A DNA stretch of 64,000 nt from Brachionus plicatilis. Taxonomy: Eukaryota; Rotifera; Eurotatoria; Ploima; Brachionidae. The translations under genes were made by a program, and so were the position numbers. The notes under the pieces were generated by a model that searched no databases, was not told the origin of the DNA, and saw only the letters and a list, made by a program, of their open reading frames with translations. Below, piece by piece: positions 40,326-51,814 of the stretch; position 1 is the stretch's first letter, and each line of letters opens with the position of its first letter. The stretch is taken from positions 864,558-928,557 of the forward strand of contig QEOQ01000204.1 of assembly GCA_010279815.1 (NCBI GenBank), read 5' to 3'.

Positions 40326-43300
40326 GCTTTTTTGCTTTATCATCAGAACCTTTGGATAATTTTTTTGTTTAATTCTTTTAAATTTTTTTTCTTAGTCTTT
40401 TCATAGAGCTTCAAATAAATTAAATAACACAAGTATTAAACAAAAGACATTTTTAATTAATTTTCTGAATCCTAGCATTTTAGACTCTTAGCAAACTTAT
40501 CATGATCCTACAAGTCCCATGTTCTTACATTTTATGATTCTGATATTTGGTGCAAAATATTTTATTTAGACTAATCTTTATTTAATTGAATTCAAGCCAG
40601 ATAAATTTATAATTAATTGTTAATATTAATCATAAATTGTTTAAGCAAAATAACTTTATGCTAGTTCTTGATCTATGTTATAAACATCTATGTTAAGTTT
40701 TTCTAATCTGGTTTTATAGAATAGCAAATTTGAAATAGACATAAATAGAAATAACTTTAAGTTTATTTAGTAAAAGAGGCTCTTAGCTTAGTCAAATATG
40801 TAACTCTTATTTGACTATTAGTTTGACTATTAGAGGAACTAAAATTTTGTTTCACTGTAATTGAATACTATAATTTAAATTCGTTGTGTTTAAGGTAAAA
40901 TATGAATAAATGTTTTTCCGAATAAGATATTTTTGACTTAAAATCAGACGTCTTGTCTTATCAATAGATGATTAAAAACTTTATTTGTCATTTCTAAAAA
41001 AGTAGGTTTATAAACTAAAAAATAAATTTTATTCTCAAAAAATTTTTTTAATTTTTATTCATAAAAAACAATATTCTAATTTTAGTAATAAAAATTTATT
41101 TTTTTTGCGTATTTTCTGAAAGAGCTGAGGCTCGATACTAATTCAAAAATTATAATGAATACAATTAAAAATTTCAATATTTAAAAAATTAATTTTTACG
41201 CCTCAATGAAGTAAAAAAAATATGTAAAAAATAAAGGTAGAAGGTTTGGTATCATTTTTGATTTTTTTCCTTAGTTTTGAGCATTAAATTTAATTTTTAG
41301 CTTATTAATTATTTCCGATTTTGATAATTAATTATAAGCGTTTTAGAAAAAAGCTTTTGCACATTAAAAATAAATTATGTTTTATTGCTAGAAATGAAAA
41401 AGTTTTAAATTCAGACATACACTTTCGTTCTAACGTTCTTTATGCTAAATGTGTAACAAAATTTTTTTTAATAAAAAAATAACTAAATTTTAAATTTTAA
41501 ACTTGCTAAAGCTTGATTTTTTTGCTCTCAAATTTTGTATGACATTGAAAAATATCAAAAAAATATGGACAAATATGCAAAAATGAATAAAAACAGAAAA
41601 TTTCTTAATCGTCTTTAATTTAGAGCTCAATCGCTAAATTGATTATCTTTGAAGGCAAAATCGAACATATCATCAAATCTGAAATAATTCTAAACATTTT
41701 CATTCTTTTCTTAAATTGAAATTATTTTGGCTTAAATAAATACTACATTTTATTATATAGATTAGACCGGATCTGCAAAATATTGTTTTTTTTTAAAAAT
41801 AAGTCATAAAGTAAAGATCCAGGTAAAGACTTAATAGTTGAATTTAATTTTTTTCATTAAGCTAAAAATTAATCATAAGTATACTTGAAAATAATTCTAT
41901 ATAAGCACAAAATTGTTCTTTTAAATCATGTTTTAAACACTCTAAAAAGTACATTAAAATTTGAGAAAATCTCAAGATATTTTGATTATCAACACAAATC
42001 ACTTACTACTTACAAAACTTTCTATAATTTGCTTTATAAAAATCTAAGCTATAAAAGCGATCATTTTTAATTACACAAAAAAAAATATTTAAAAAAAGAA
42101 CAACTTTGAGAATAATTTTATTTATTTTATCGTATGACTAAATAGGGCCATAGTTAATCATAGTTTACCCTAAATTTTTTGTATTGAGCTAAAAATAAAA
42201 TTGATTATCAAGCTATACAAAATCTTAACAAACATAAACATTTGTGTAAACCGAATTAGCTTTTATTGTTAGAAACTTAAACGTTGAATCCTAGAATTGA
42301 TGTAAATTTTGCACGCGTTCTTTAAAAATTAAAAAATATCAAGGAAAAAGAAATTTTTTTCAGAATCTTCAAAAAAAAAATTAATCACTTTTTAATAAGG
42401 AAAAAAAATTACAAAAAATTAATTAAAAAATTTTGTTGTTTTCCTTTAAAAATTGATAAATCTAAAACAAGAAATAACAAATTAAAATTTAAATTCACGT
42501 TTTATAAATTGACCAAAACTTGTTAAAAATATTGAAAAAAAAATCTCTAAAACAGAAATCGTTGTGATATCAATTTGCTTAAGGTTAAAAGTATAATAAT
42601 ACTCCCCAGCGATAAAACAAAATCTTTTTCTAGCAAAGTCTGACTGAAGCTGACCTGGTCTCATACTGAGCTTGTTTAAAAAAACAAAATTTAAACAGCG
42701 CTTTTAGATAATCTAAAATCAATTAGTTAATTTATTATCATCGTTTCTATTTATAGTTAAAAATGTACAATATTTTATCGACTTGGAGCTTAAGAAATAA
42801 CATCATTCAGACCAGGTATCGAAAGTACAATTCTATTTTTGACAGATAATGCCTAGAGATTTTCTAAATATTATTTCTCTTGCGTAATAGTTTATTCTAA
42901 AGTTAATTATTTTAAATGCCTTGAAAAAAATTGTTTAGACCAAATTTCATTTGAATAAATTTGACTTTTAGCGAAGTCGTTTTAGAATTTGCAGAAATAC
43001 AACCTCTTATTTAGCATCAACTAGTCAAGTAGAATATATAAATATTAAAAGCTTTTGGAACCAATTTTATTTAATTTGAAAACAACTTAAATTATTAAAT
43101 GAAAATAATTAACAATTAACAAACTAAGTTAACCAAATATTTAGGGTTAATCTAGATTTTAACATTTTAACTCTTGCTTCCTAAGGATAAAAAAAAGAAG
43201 CTTTTTACGGAAAAGTATCATATAATTAAGCTCCAAATATGAAAAAAGAACATTTGGCATGAATAGATAACAATTCAAGAAATCTAAAACCATTAAAAGA

Positions 43301-43423
43301 AATATTTTACTTCATATTTACAATTACCTATGTATCTTAATTATTCAATCTTTTATATTATTATGATTTTAAATTTAACTAAAGTTCAAATTTATGTAAA
43401 TTTTCATAATATTACTCGATTGA

Positions 43424-43630
43424 ATGAAATTTAGAAATAAAAATGGCAAACTAATTAGTTTTGTTGGCCTCGAAAAACTGAACAAAAGGGTCGACATGTT
43501 CGATCAGAAATCGATTGAGTATAGAATCATGATATATTTAAAATCAGTCCTTGAAGGAAATGATGCTTTGCCTAAAAATAATGTTCAAATTAAGCACGAA
43601 TGCTTTATTTTCATGTTAGCCTGTAAATAA
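43424..43630 (+). pseudogene. Possible piggyBac-like transposase fragment
   Basis: A 68-residue frame includes LNKRVDMFDQKSIEYRIMIY. The pattern 'VD.FDQ....YRI.I..K' resembles the conserved segment after the catalytic core of piggyBac (PGBD) transposases. Other motifs and TTAA ends were not found, so this is tentative. Confidence 0.3.
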
Positions 43631-46600
43631 ATATTTCAGATTAAACAAGGAACCTAGTATATCGTGATTAATAACTAGCTACCTGGAAGACAAAGAAAAT
43701 ATAATGACAAAAGCTTTTAAATGACTTGAGAGTTGAGAATAATTTTTTTATTTTTAAGTAATAAAATATGAACATTGAAATAAGTTGTCTTTAGAAACAT
43801 TGGAATAATTTTAACTAGCTTATTTCCCAGTTTAAAAACGCATTTTAAATTCATAACAGCCAGATCATAAAATATTCGTGAATTATTTTTTTGGGATATT
43901 TATTTTTTCAAATGTACTTGCTTATTTTAGTGCCGTAGTTTGGTCTATCACTAAGACTGACAATTTTTATCGAATTTCGCAGAGCGTAATTTATTTTATA
44001 ATGATTGATTGCAAATTTTCAAAAGAATTAATTAATAATAATATTATTATAAAATAATGGTTTTTTAATGCCCAATAGAGTTAAATAAGAGGGCAATCCA
44101 GAATCTTCTTAAATCCTTAAGCTAATTATTATTTGAAAGCATTAAGCTGTAACTGTTTATTTAAAAATTCTGCCCACAAAGCGCTATATAGCTTAAAAAA
44201 ATGATTACCAAAAACTTCAATAAAAATGAAAACTTTTCCAAGCTTTATTATGCAAAATGAATGTATCTTTTATTTTAATGTTTTTAACATTTTAAAATTT
44301 TGTTATTTTATCTCCGATTAAACATTTATCATTGTGATTATTTAGAGTTTTCCATCAAAATGTCTTTCAATTCATGTGCCTACTAGTTCACTGCCTGACA
44401 CGATACAAGCCGATGTAAAAAAATGACAAAAAAATAAAATGAACTATTCATATTGTTTATTAAAAGTTTAGACAGCTCGATCTAAATCTAGCCTTTATTA
44501 TCAGAAAAAATTACTTCCAGGAGTATGAATTTAATTAAAAAAAGAAGCGATGATTTAAAATTAAAATACAGTTCTAATCTTAATACAGATCTAACACGCT
44601 TTATTTTTTATTAAGTCTTCATTTTTAACAGATGAATCCTTTAAAAAAAATCAAGACTTGGCGGAACACGAATTCATCAAATTCGAGATTTAGCTTATCT
44701 GGCAAATCAATGATAATATTTAATCAAAATCTTACCAGATAATCAGCGACAAAAAAATTTTTTTATAAATAAAAAATAAAATAAGAAATAATTAGCAACA
44801 TTGAACCTTGAATCAAATTGACAAGTTTATAAAAAAAATCTGAGTAGAAAAATTTAAATCAATATATGTGCACTCTGAACCTCCTGCATTGAGTCCAAAT
44901 CCAATTTATTTTTAATTTGAATCTTGCCTTTTTAGCTTTCTTTTTTAAAAATTTAGTAAAATGTCTTGAAATTCAGTAACACCACCTATTTGACTCAAAT
45001 AATTTTTGAGATAAATTTTTGAAAAAAATATATTGAATGGTTTGATCGATTTGAAATTACCTACAAGTAAACTTTATTTATTGGTAGGTAATCTTTTTAT
45101 TCTACATTTTGCATAAACAATAGTTGAATCTTAAATAGCTACTTAAAATTCAACAAAATGATAGAATATTGATGCCAATAATTCAAAGATCTAAATTGTG
45201 CTTTATTATCTTAGGTTTTTATATGCTAAAATTATAAATGACTTTGATAATCTCCAAAAAAAGTATTTACTTTTTCATAAATGACGCGAAAATGTTTATA
45301 AAATACATCAATAATCTGCTTATATATTAATCAACTACTTATTTTGGGATTAGAAACAAATTGGTCTAAACTTGTTTTGCCATAATGATAACATAAATAT
45401 TTTGAGGGTACCACATTAATCTTCAAATTTTTTTTTAATTTTAATTCATTAAAATAACAAATTATTCGACTTTTTGAATTTAAAAAATACAAATTTTTTT
45501 TGTATAATTAAAATTATTAAATTTTAAACAATAACATCTATTTCTCAATTAAAAACGTTAGAAAAAAAATCTTTTTTAGAATTAAAAAAAAAGAAATAAA
45601 ATAAAAATTTAATAAATTATTCTGGTAGTTTTTATTAATCTCAAAGAAAATTTTGAAATATTAAGTAAAATTTATTATTTTAAATCTTGACTGCGCAAAT
45701 TTATCAGTCATACCAGATATTTATAAAATTTTATAACAAAAGAAACATATTTTCTTGTCTATCTCAGACTATGGCTTAGAAAATGGTATTAGATGTCTTT
45801 TTCTTATAAAAGAATACTTAATTGGCTTGAATATTAAGTTTGATTTTATTATGTAAAATTAAACTATTAATTAAAGTTATAAGGAGAATGGTGCATATGA
45901 ACAAGATCCTAATGTTAGTATTTATAAACAAATGCTACTTTCAACGCTACGAAAATTAATATTCGAATTGAATATTACGAAAAAACTTAAAATTAATTCG
46001 AAAAGCAAACAAAAGTGCTGAAAATTAAAAAAAAATCGATAGTGAACTATTTACCGAGTAAAAATTTTACAATAGGAACTAAGAATCTTGCCAGTTAACC
46101 ATAGAAATTGATAGCCATTGTTTCTTTTAATAAAAACTTAAGGTAGAATTTTATTTGAAGACATTTATCAAGGCTAGAATGCAATGATTTATTGAATCTT
46201 GATATTAATGATTGCTCCGAGTACATAAACAATTTTAGCTATAACAGATACATGCTACCTAAACTACAAAAGCTAGCTTATAACATTGAAATTTTCAATA
46301 AAAATAATACTGGTGCTAGAACCATATGAATAAGTATCGATCTAGTACAGTTTAGCTAAAACAAAAGAAAATTGTAACATTTTGTTAAAGATATGTGTTT
46401 TTAGTTAAATTAAAAATTCAAAACGCTTCAGAAAGCGCTAAGTAGTTTGTTTTATGCAAAAATCCAAGCTGATTTATAGTGATGAATTAAAGCTTTTAAA
46501 TTATCGATTGTTCTAAATATTAGAGAAAACTTTGAATTGATAAACTTAATCATTTTTTTAGATTTATCATCATACTTAATTTTTTATTCTATGATAACAA

Positions 46601-49403
46601 ATCTTAGGTTAAATTAAGACTTTCTATCTACTAATATTTTAAATTATTTACTCAAAACTTTCTAAATAGTCAGACTTTTAAGTTTGCTCATATTTTAAAA
46701 TAATCAAATTTTTCACTCAATTAATCCAATTGTTCTCAAGAATTGATGGGAATTTGATGTTCACGTCTCAAAGCAGCTTAGTGACTTTTTAATGTTTTTT
46801 CTTCCAAAGCAAGAACTTTTCGATGTCTGACTCAAATCTATTTATGCAAATTTAATTTAATTTTATAATTGTCTAAATCCAAATGCTTAAATATTTCCAT
46901 TAAAGTTCACTTAAAAGGTCTATATCTTTAAAGAAAGCAAATATTGATGCAAATTACATTTTTTAAATAGAATTAAAATAAATAAAAAAAATTAACAGAT
47001 TTAAAATATTTGAACTCAGCTTGTCATTAAAAAGAGATCGTGATCATAATTTTTAAATTTTTTTTGAAAGCTGTTTAAACTGCGCTCATTCTAACAGTTA
47101 AAATTTTTGTCTTGGATATACTTATATAGTAGTTTCTATAATATACGAAAAATTACATAACTGTAATAATTGTAAATTAACTAAATTTTTAGCTTTTTAA
47201 TTTTATTTGAAAATTTTTAACAAAATTCAACTTTATAAAATCTTCAATCGGAAAATTCCTTTAAAAATATAATTCACGAAATTTCCATAAAATTATTTTT
47301 TTTTAACTATTTTCAAACATCCCGAAAAAAATGAATAAATTCAAAAATTTCCTTAATTGTCTTGATTTTTAAATTTCTATTTTAAAAATTTTTATTTTAA
47401 AAAAGATTTAGGTAACATTGTTTTCATAAAAATAAGTATAAATTGCTAAAATAGCTAAGTTAAAAAAAATAATATTTTATAAAATTGGTCATGTACATTA
47501 TAACATAACATTGATTCAATGCATTCTTTAATTCCAGGGTGATATGAAATTTATTAGCTTATAGCAAAACACCAATTTAAAAAAGTAAACTCCAACTTCT
47601 GATTAATCGACAAATTAAAAAAAAAGAATTATATATATTTGATATTATTAAGAATTATACTATGTTTTTTAGAATTTTTGAGTACTTTTTGCTTGATTTT
47701 GGTTATATCATCTAATTCATCAGCTGATATTATTTGCAGAACCGATTTTAGGGTTTGAATAAAAATTACTCACCAAAATATGTTGATGGCATGTGGAAGA
47801 ACTCAAATTTTGAGAAAATAAATCAAATAATAACTTCCTGTTTCAGTCAAAGAGTATTATTTAGAACTCCTTCTTTACATAAGCTTAGTAAAATCCAAGT
47901 TTGAATGAATTGCTGTTTTTTAATTAAAGTAAAAAAGATTCAATTAAAACAAATGTATCCATACAATACTTCAGAAATCTTTCCATCGGATGTCATAATT
48001 TTACATTAAATATTACATTTTACATTTCATTTTTATCAAATCATTATGTCTTCAAATGAATAAATAAATAATACACAATTGCCTAACACCCTGTATATAG
48101 TTCCAAAATTCAATTAAAAAAATTACAGTATATTAAGTTAGCAATATATTGAATTTTTTTAAGCTTTTAAATCTAAACAAATATTAAAAGAATTTTATTG
48201 ATGTTCATTAAGCTCATAATTTATGTGAAATAGTATATTAAAAAATTGCAATACTAAAATTGTTATATCTAGTTAAGAAATCATTTTAAAAATTCTTTAT
48301 TTTGATAAATGTTCTACTTGATTACCAATCATTATAAAAAATAAAAAATGATTTATCTAATAGAAGAATCTTAATAGAAAAATCTGAAAGAGGTTATTCA
48401 TATTTCTGCAAAAATAAAAAATATAGCTCGAAATAAATACAAGAAAATTTTATTTTTTCAAAGCTTCGAAAGACTAAGAATTCTGATCAATTTCTCAATA
48501 ATCATATGTTATTTGCTATTGAAAATTTTAAATCCAAATTAAAAAAACATTAGTTTAAACTTAATAGAAAAATAATAAATATATAAATAATTTTCCTACT
48601 TTAATTAATGCATTTTCGTTTTTCAAAATTTTTGTATCGTTAAAAAATTTCTTACATCTGTGTTTAAGGTTTAATGTCATTTAATTTTATTTGAGTTGTC
48701 TACAGTATGAAAAAATTATGCCAATGTGAAATAAAATTATACTATTTAATTAAGGATTATTTCAATTTACACTACAATTTTTTAAAGAGAAGAATCTTAA
48801 TTTAAAATGTATTGCTTAAAGGTTTCGTTCTAATGAGTTCCGAAAAAGGGAACCCGACGATCTTTGAAACTGAGTTTCAACTAAATAAGATGAAATAAAA
48901 AAAAAATTTATAAAATAAGATGAAAATAAGATGATAAAGTTTGAAATAATTAAACAATTTTTTATGTTATAAGAAAATGAAAATTCAAAAAGCACTATGC
49001 ATTAAGATAAAAAAATAAAGCTTTAATTATAAAATTCAATTTTTTAAATTTATAATCAAAAATTTTGTTAAAATCATTGGGAAGCTATTAAATATTGTTT
49101 GTAAAAAATCATATTTTTCATCAAAAACCGATTTCAATGAAAAAAATAGTTAAACAACTAATTAAAAAAATTTCTAATTTAGATTAATTTTTATTTTAGA
49201 AATAATTTAATTTTGTTAACAAAAAAAAAACTTTTTTAGAATTTTTCTTTTTCAACTAATATAGTTTAAAAGGATAATTTTAAGAATCACTTAAAAACAA
49301 CTACAATGTAGATTAAAAAATAAATAGCGCAAAAAAAACCTGCGAAGCTCTTTTAATTGGGAGCACAGGTACCACGGCTCTAGGCCCCGAGCCCCTTCTT
49401 TTT

Positions 49404-49490
49404 TGCGGCGAAGCGGATTTGAACCACTGACCTAAGGATCGCTTTGTATTTAACTCTACAGTCCTCCGCTTTACCATCCGAGTAAATATG
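49404..49490 (-). pseudogene. tRNA-Tyr pseudogene with intron
   Basis: Keeps the anticodon-arm/intron block (GGAGGACTGTAGAG...CGATCCTTAGG) and T-arm of the Tyr-GTA genes in this window. The 5' acceptor strand and part of the D-arm are replaced (TTTACTCGGATGGTAAAGC), so the acceptor stem cannot pair with the 3' strand (CTTCGCCGC). The 3' side runs into a GC-rich patch (49330-49395). Confidence 0.75.
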
Positions 49491-49788
49491 GGAAAAATTT
49501 TAATTTTTCCAATATATTATTTAAAGCATGAAATTTATTTGAAAAATGCTTTAGAAATACTGGATGATTATTTTGATTTTTGATTAAAATTTTCTGAATG
49601 ATTAAATTAGTTAATTTGCAATGATAATACAAAAAAATAAAAAAATTTTCTTTTACCAAATTTATTTTTTTACGCATCTAATCCCAAGAATTTTATCTAA
49701 CTGTAAATATTCACACAAATTGATAAGCCTTATAAATTTTTGGAATACTTGAATTTTTTTTAATGTAAAAAAGAGAATAATAAAATAA

Positions 49789-49871
49789 GCCAGGGTGGCC
49801 GAGTGGTTAAGGCGTTGGACTTAAGATCCAATTCACGAATGTGAGCATGGGTTCGATCCCCATCCCTGGCA
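49789..49871 (+). tRNA. tRNA-Leu (anticodon TAA)
   Basis: 83 nt. Acceptor stem GCCAGGG/CCCTGGC with discriminator A. The anticodon loop CTTAAGA between TTGGA and TCCAA gives anticodon TAA. It has a long class II variable arm (TTCACGAATGTGAGC) and T-arm GGGTTCGATCCCC, and is followed by a T-run serving as Pol III terminator. No intron. Confidence 0.95.
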
Positions 49872-51514
49872 GTATTTTTTTTTCAAGCAATCACAATTAC
49901 TAATTTTTTTTTCATTCACTAAATCATTTGATGACAAATCACTAAAAATCTTAAAATAAAAAATTATTTAAAATAAATATTGCATTTAAATAGCAAGCGA
50001 TAGAATATCAAATTATTTAATAGTATTCAAATTGCATAACAATTTTTAATATATGTAAACAGAGGTTAATAAGACGATCAAAATTCATTGTTATTATAAC
50101 TGATCTAAATAATAAAACAAAAAACATAAAAATATATTTCGACTGAAATATATACTGAAAAAAAAATAAAAATATCTATTGATATTAAATTGCATTGACT
50201 GTTTTTTCAATATATTTATCATTGAATTAAAAAACATTGTAATTAAAAAGCCTTTTAGAAAAAAAATTTAGTATAGGTAATTTTTTTTTAAAAAGTCGTT
50301 TCAGATAAAAAAAAAAGATCTAATATAGCTTTTTAAAAATTGTTTGTTATTAAAATAAAGGTTATTCTTATTTAAATAGATTTTGAGTAATGAAAATCCT
50401 CAAAATATCAAGTATTTCATTGTTAGGTTCATAATATAAGAAAATAATTTAAAAAACTTAAATAAATTGCTAATAATTATTGCTAGATTGTTTAAATAAT
50501 CAAAGATGTCAATCGGAAATATTTTCCAAATTATTCATAAGATCTGATATCAAAAAAGTCGTTTTTTGGATCTAAAAATAAAAACATATATTAATCATTC
50601 AAACTTTTATTTTATTACTATTATTATTTATTAAATATTTTAAGGAAATACCTCGGGCCACTTAGAATGGATCAAAGTCCTTCTTTTTAGCCTAAAGTCC
50701 CTTCAAACATTTAAATGTTTATTTTAATTACTGAAGGCTCTATATTTATTTCTTAGAAATGCTGTTTAAAAATTGTATAGGGTTTTTGGCTAGTTTTGAG
50801 TGCTCAATTCCAGCTTGAAAATTATAAATCTATTTATAAAAGTAATTCTTAAAATTTTATCTTTTAATTTTTTTTTATTTTAATGAAAAAAAAATTGAAA
50901 GCAAGAGTTATCTTACCATAATTAATTACTTGATTCAAAACAAGATTTTATTTATTAATGACTAAAACTTAGCAAAACCAAATTGTTTTTTTGATTTTTA
51001 AAAAAAATTTAAAAACTTTTATTAATTAAATTTTAAATAAATGATTTGTCTAAACGATGTCAAGTTGTCTAAAATTGATTAGATTTGATTAACAATAGAA
51101 CTCTTGTCGGGTTTTATTGAAACCAAGAAAATAAAATTTTAAGTCTCAATATCTTCTTAATGTAGGAACATAATCTATTACTAATTATTTTATTATGTAG
51201 ATTCTGGGAAACCTTTTTTACAATTTAAATTTGATATTTTTACTCATTCTTTTAAATTAGTATAAATTTTTGATATTTTTCATTGGGACCTCTATTGTTA
51301 TAAAAGAAAAAAATAATCAAGAAAATTGAAAAATTATTAAAATCAAATATAAGATTAATTATTTTAATTTTAGTCTCTAAAAATATATATAAAATTGAGA
51401 TAAAACATAACAATAGAAAAAGTTTAAAAGCTTTTAATTTTTTGATATCTTAATTTTTTAAGAATTTTAAATTCTAATGATTTTAAATATTATTTGAAAT
51501 TATAAAATTACAAT
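49872..51514. other. AT-rich spacer
   Basis: Between tRNA-Leu and tRNA-Tyr. A block at about 50612-50720, read on the minus strand, runs from GGGACTTTAGGC to AATAAATAATAATAGTAAT and may be a LINE 3' tail. Nothing else stands out. Confidence 0.4.
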
Positions 51515-51603
51515 CCCGCGATAGCTCAGTTGGCAGAGCGGAGGACTGTAGAGTTAATTATAAAGCGATCCTTAGGTCAGTGGTTCAAATCCGCTTCGCG
51601 GGA
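51515..51603 (+). tRNA. tRNA-Tyr (GTA) with 16-nt intron
   Basis: Acceptor stem CCCGCGA/TCGCGGG, discriminator A. GTA is at 51548-51550. The intron AGTTAATTATAAAGCG (51552-51567) sits at the canonical position one nucleotide after the anticodon. T-arm CAGTGGTTCAAATCC. A T-run follows. Differs from the other three copies by T for C in the intron (TAT instead of TAC opposite the anticodon), leaving a G-U pair. Lies just beyond the 3' end of SF3A3. Confidence 0.95.
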
Positions 51604-51814
51604 CTTTTTTTTCAAGAAAAAGACCATAAGTTTAATTTTTTTTCTAAATTTAGGTGTAAAATAGAATTCTTTTTTTCAATAACATTACTGAGGCAATCAG
51701 AAATACCTTCTATAATATTAGATAACAAGATGCATTTAATTTTTTTATTAATAAAAAAAGTTTTTATTTAGACAAACAGTTATTAATTTTAAAATGTTCA
51801 TATAAAATGAACCT

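Larger units (their letters stand above)
37836..49395. other. Gene desert, 11.6 kb, highly AT-rich
   Basis: No conserved gene found on either strand. It holds a partial MITE/LINE duplicate (39139-39396) and a few protein-like remnants listed separately. A frame at 46170-46320 (NDLLNLDINDCSEY, YNRYMLPKLQKLAY) is protein-like but unassigned. Small local palindromes occur, for example TTGAAACTGAGTTTCAA near 48867. Spliced genes with very short exons could be missed by eye here. Confidence 0.5.

Noticed and set aside
42482..42664. 60-codon minus-strand open frame
   Set aside because: Isolated, low-complexity C-terminal half, no family resemblance.
48830..48870. Hammerhead ribozyme candidate
   Set aside because: CTAATGAG replaces the essential CTGATGA and the GAAA core strand is not found after the hairpin.
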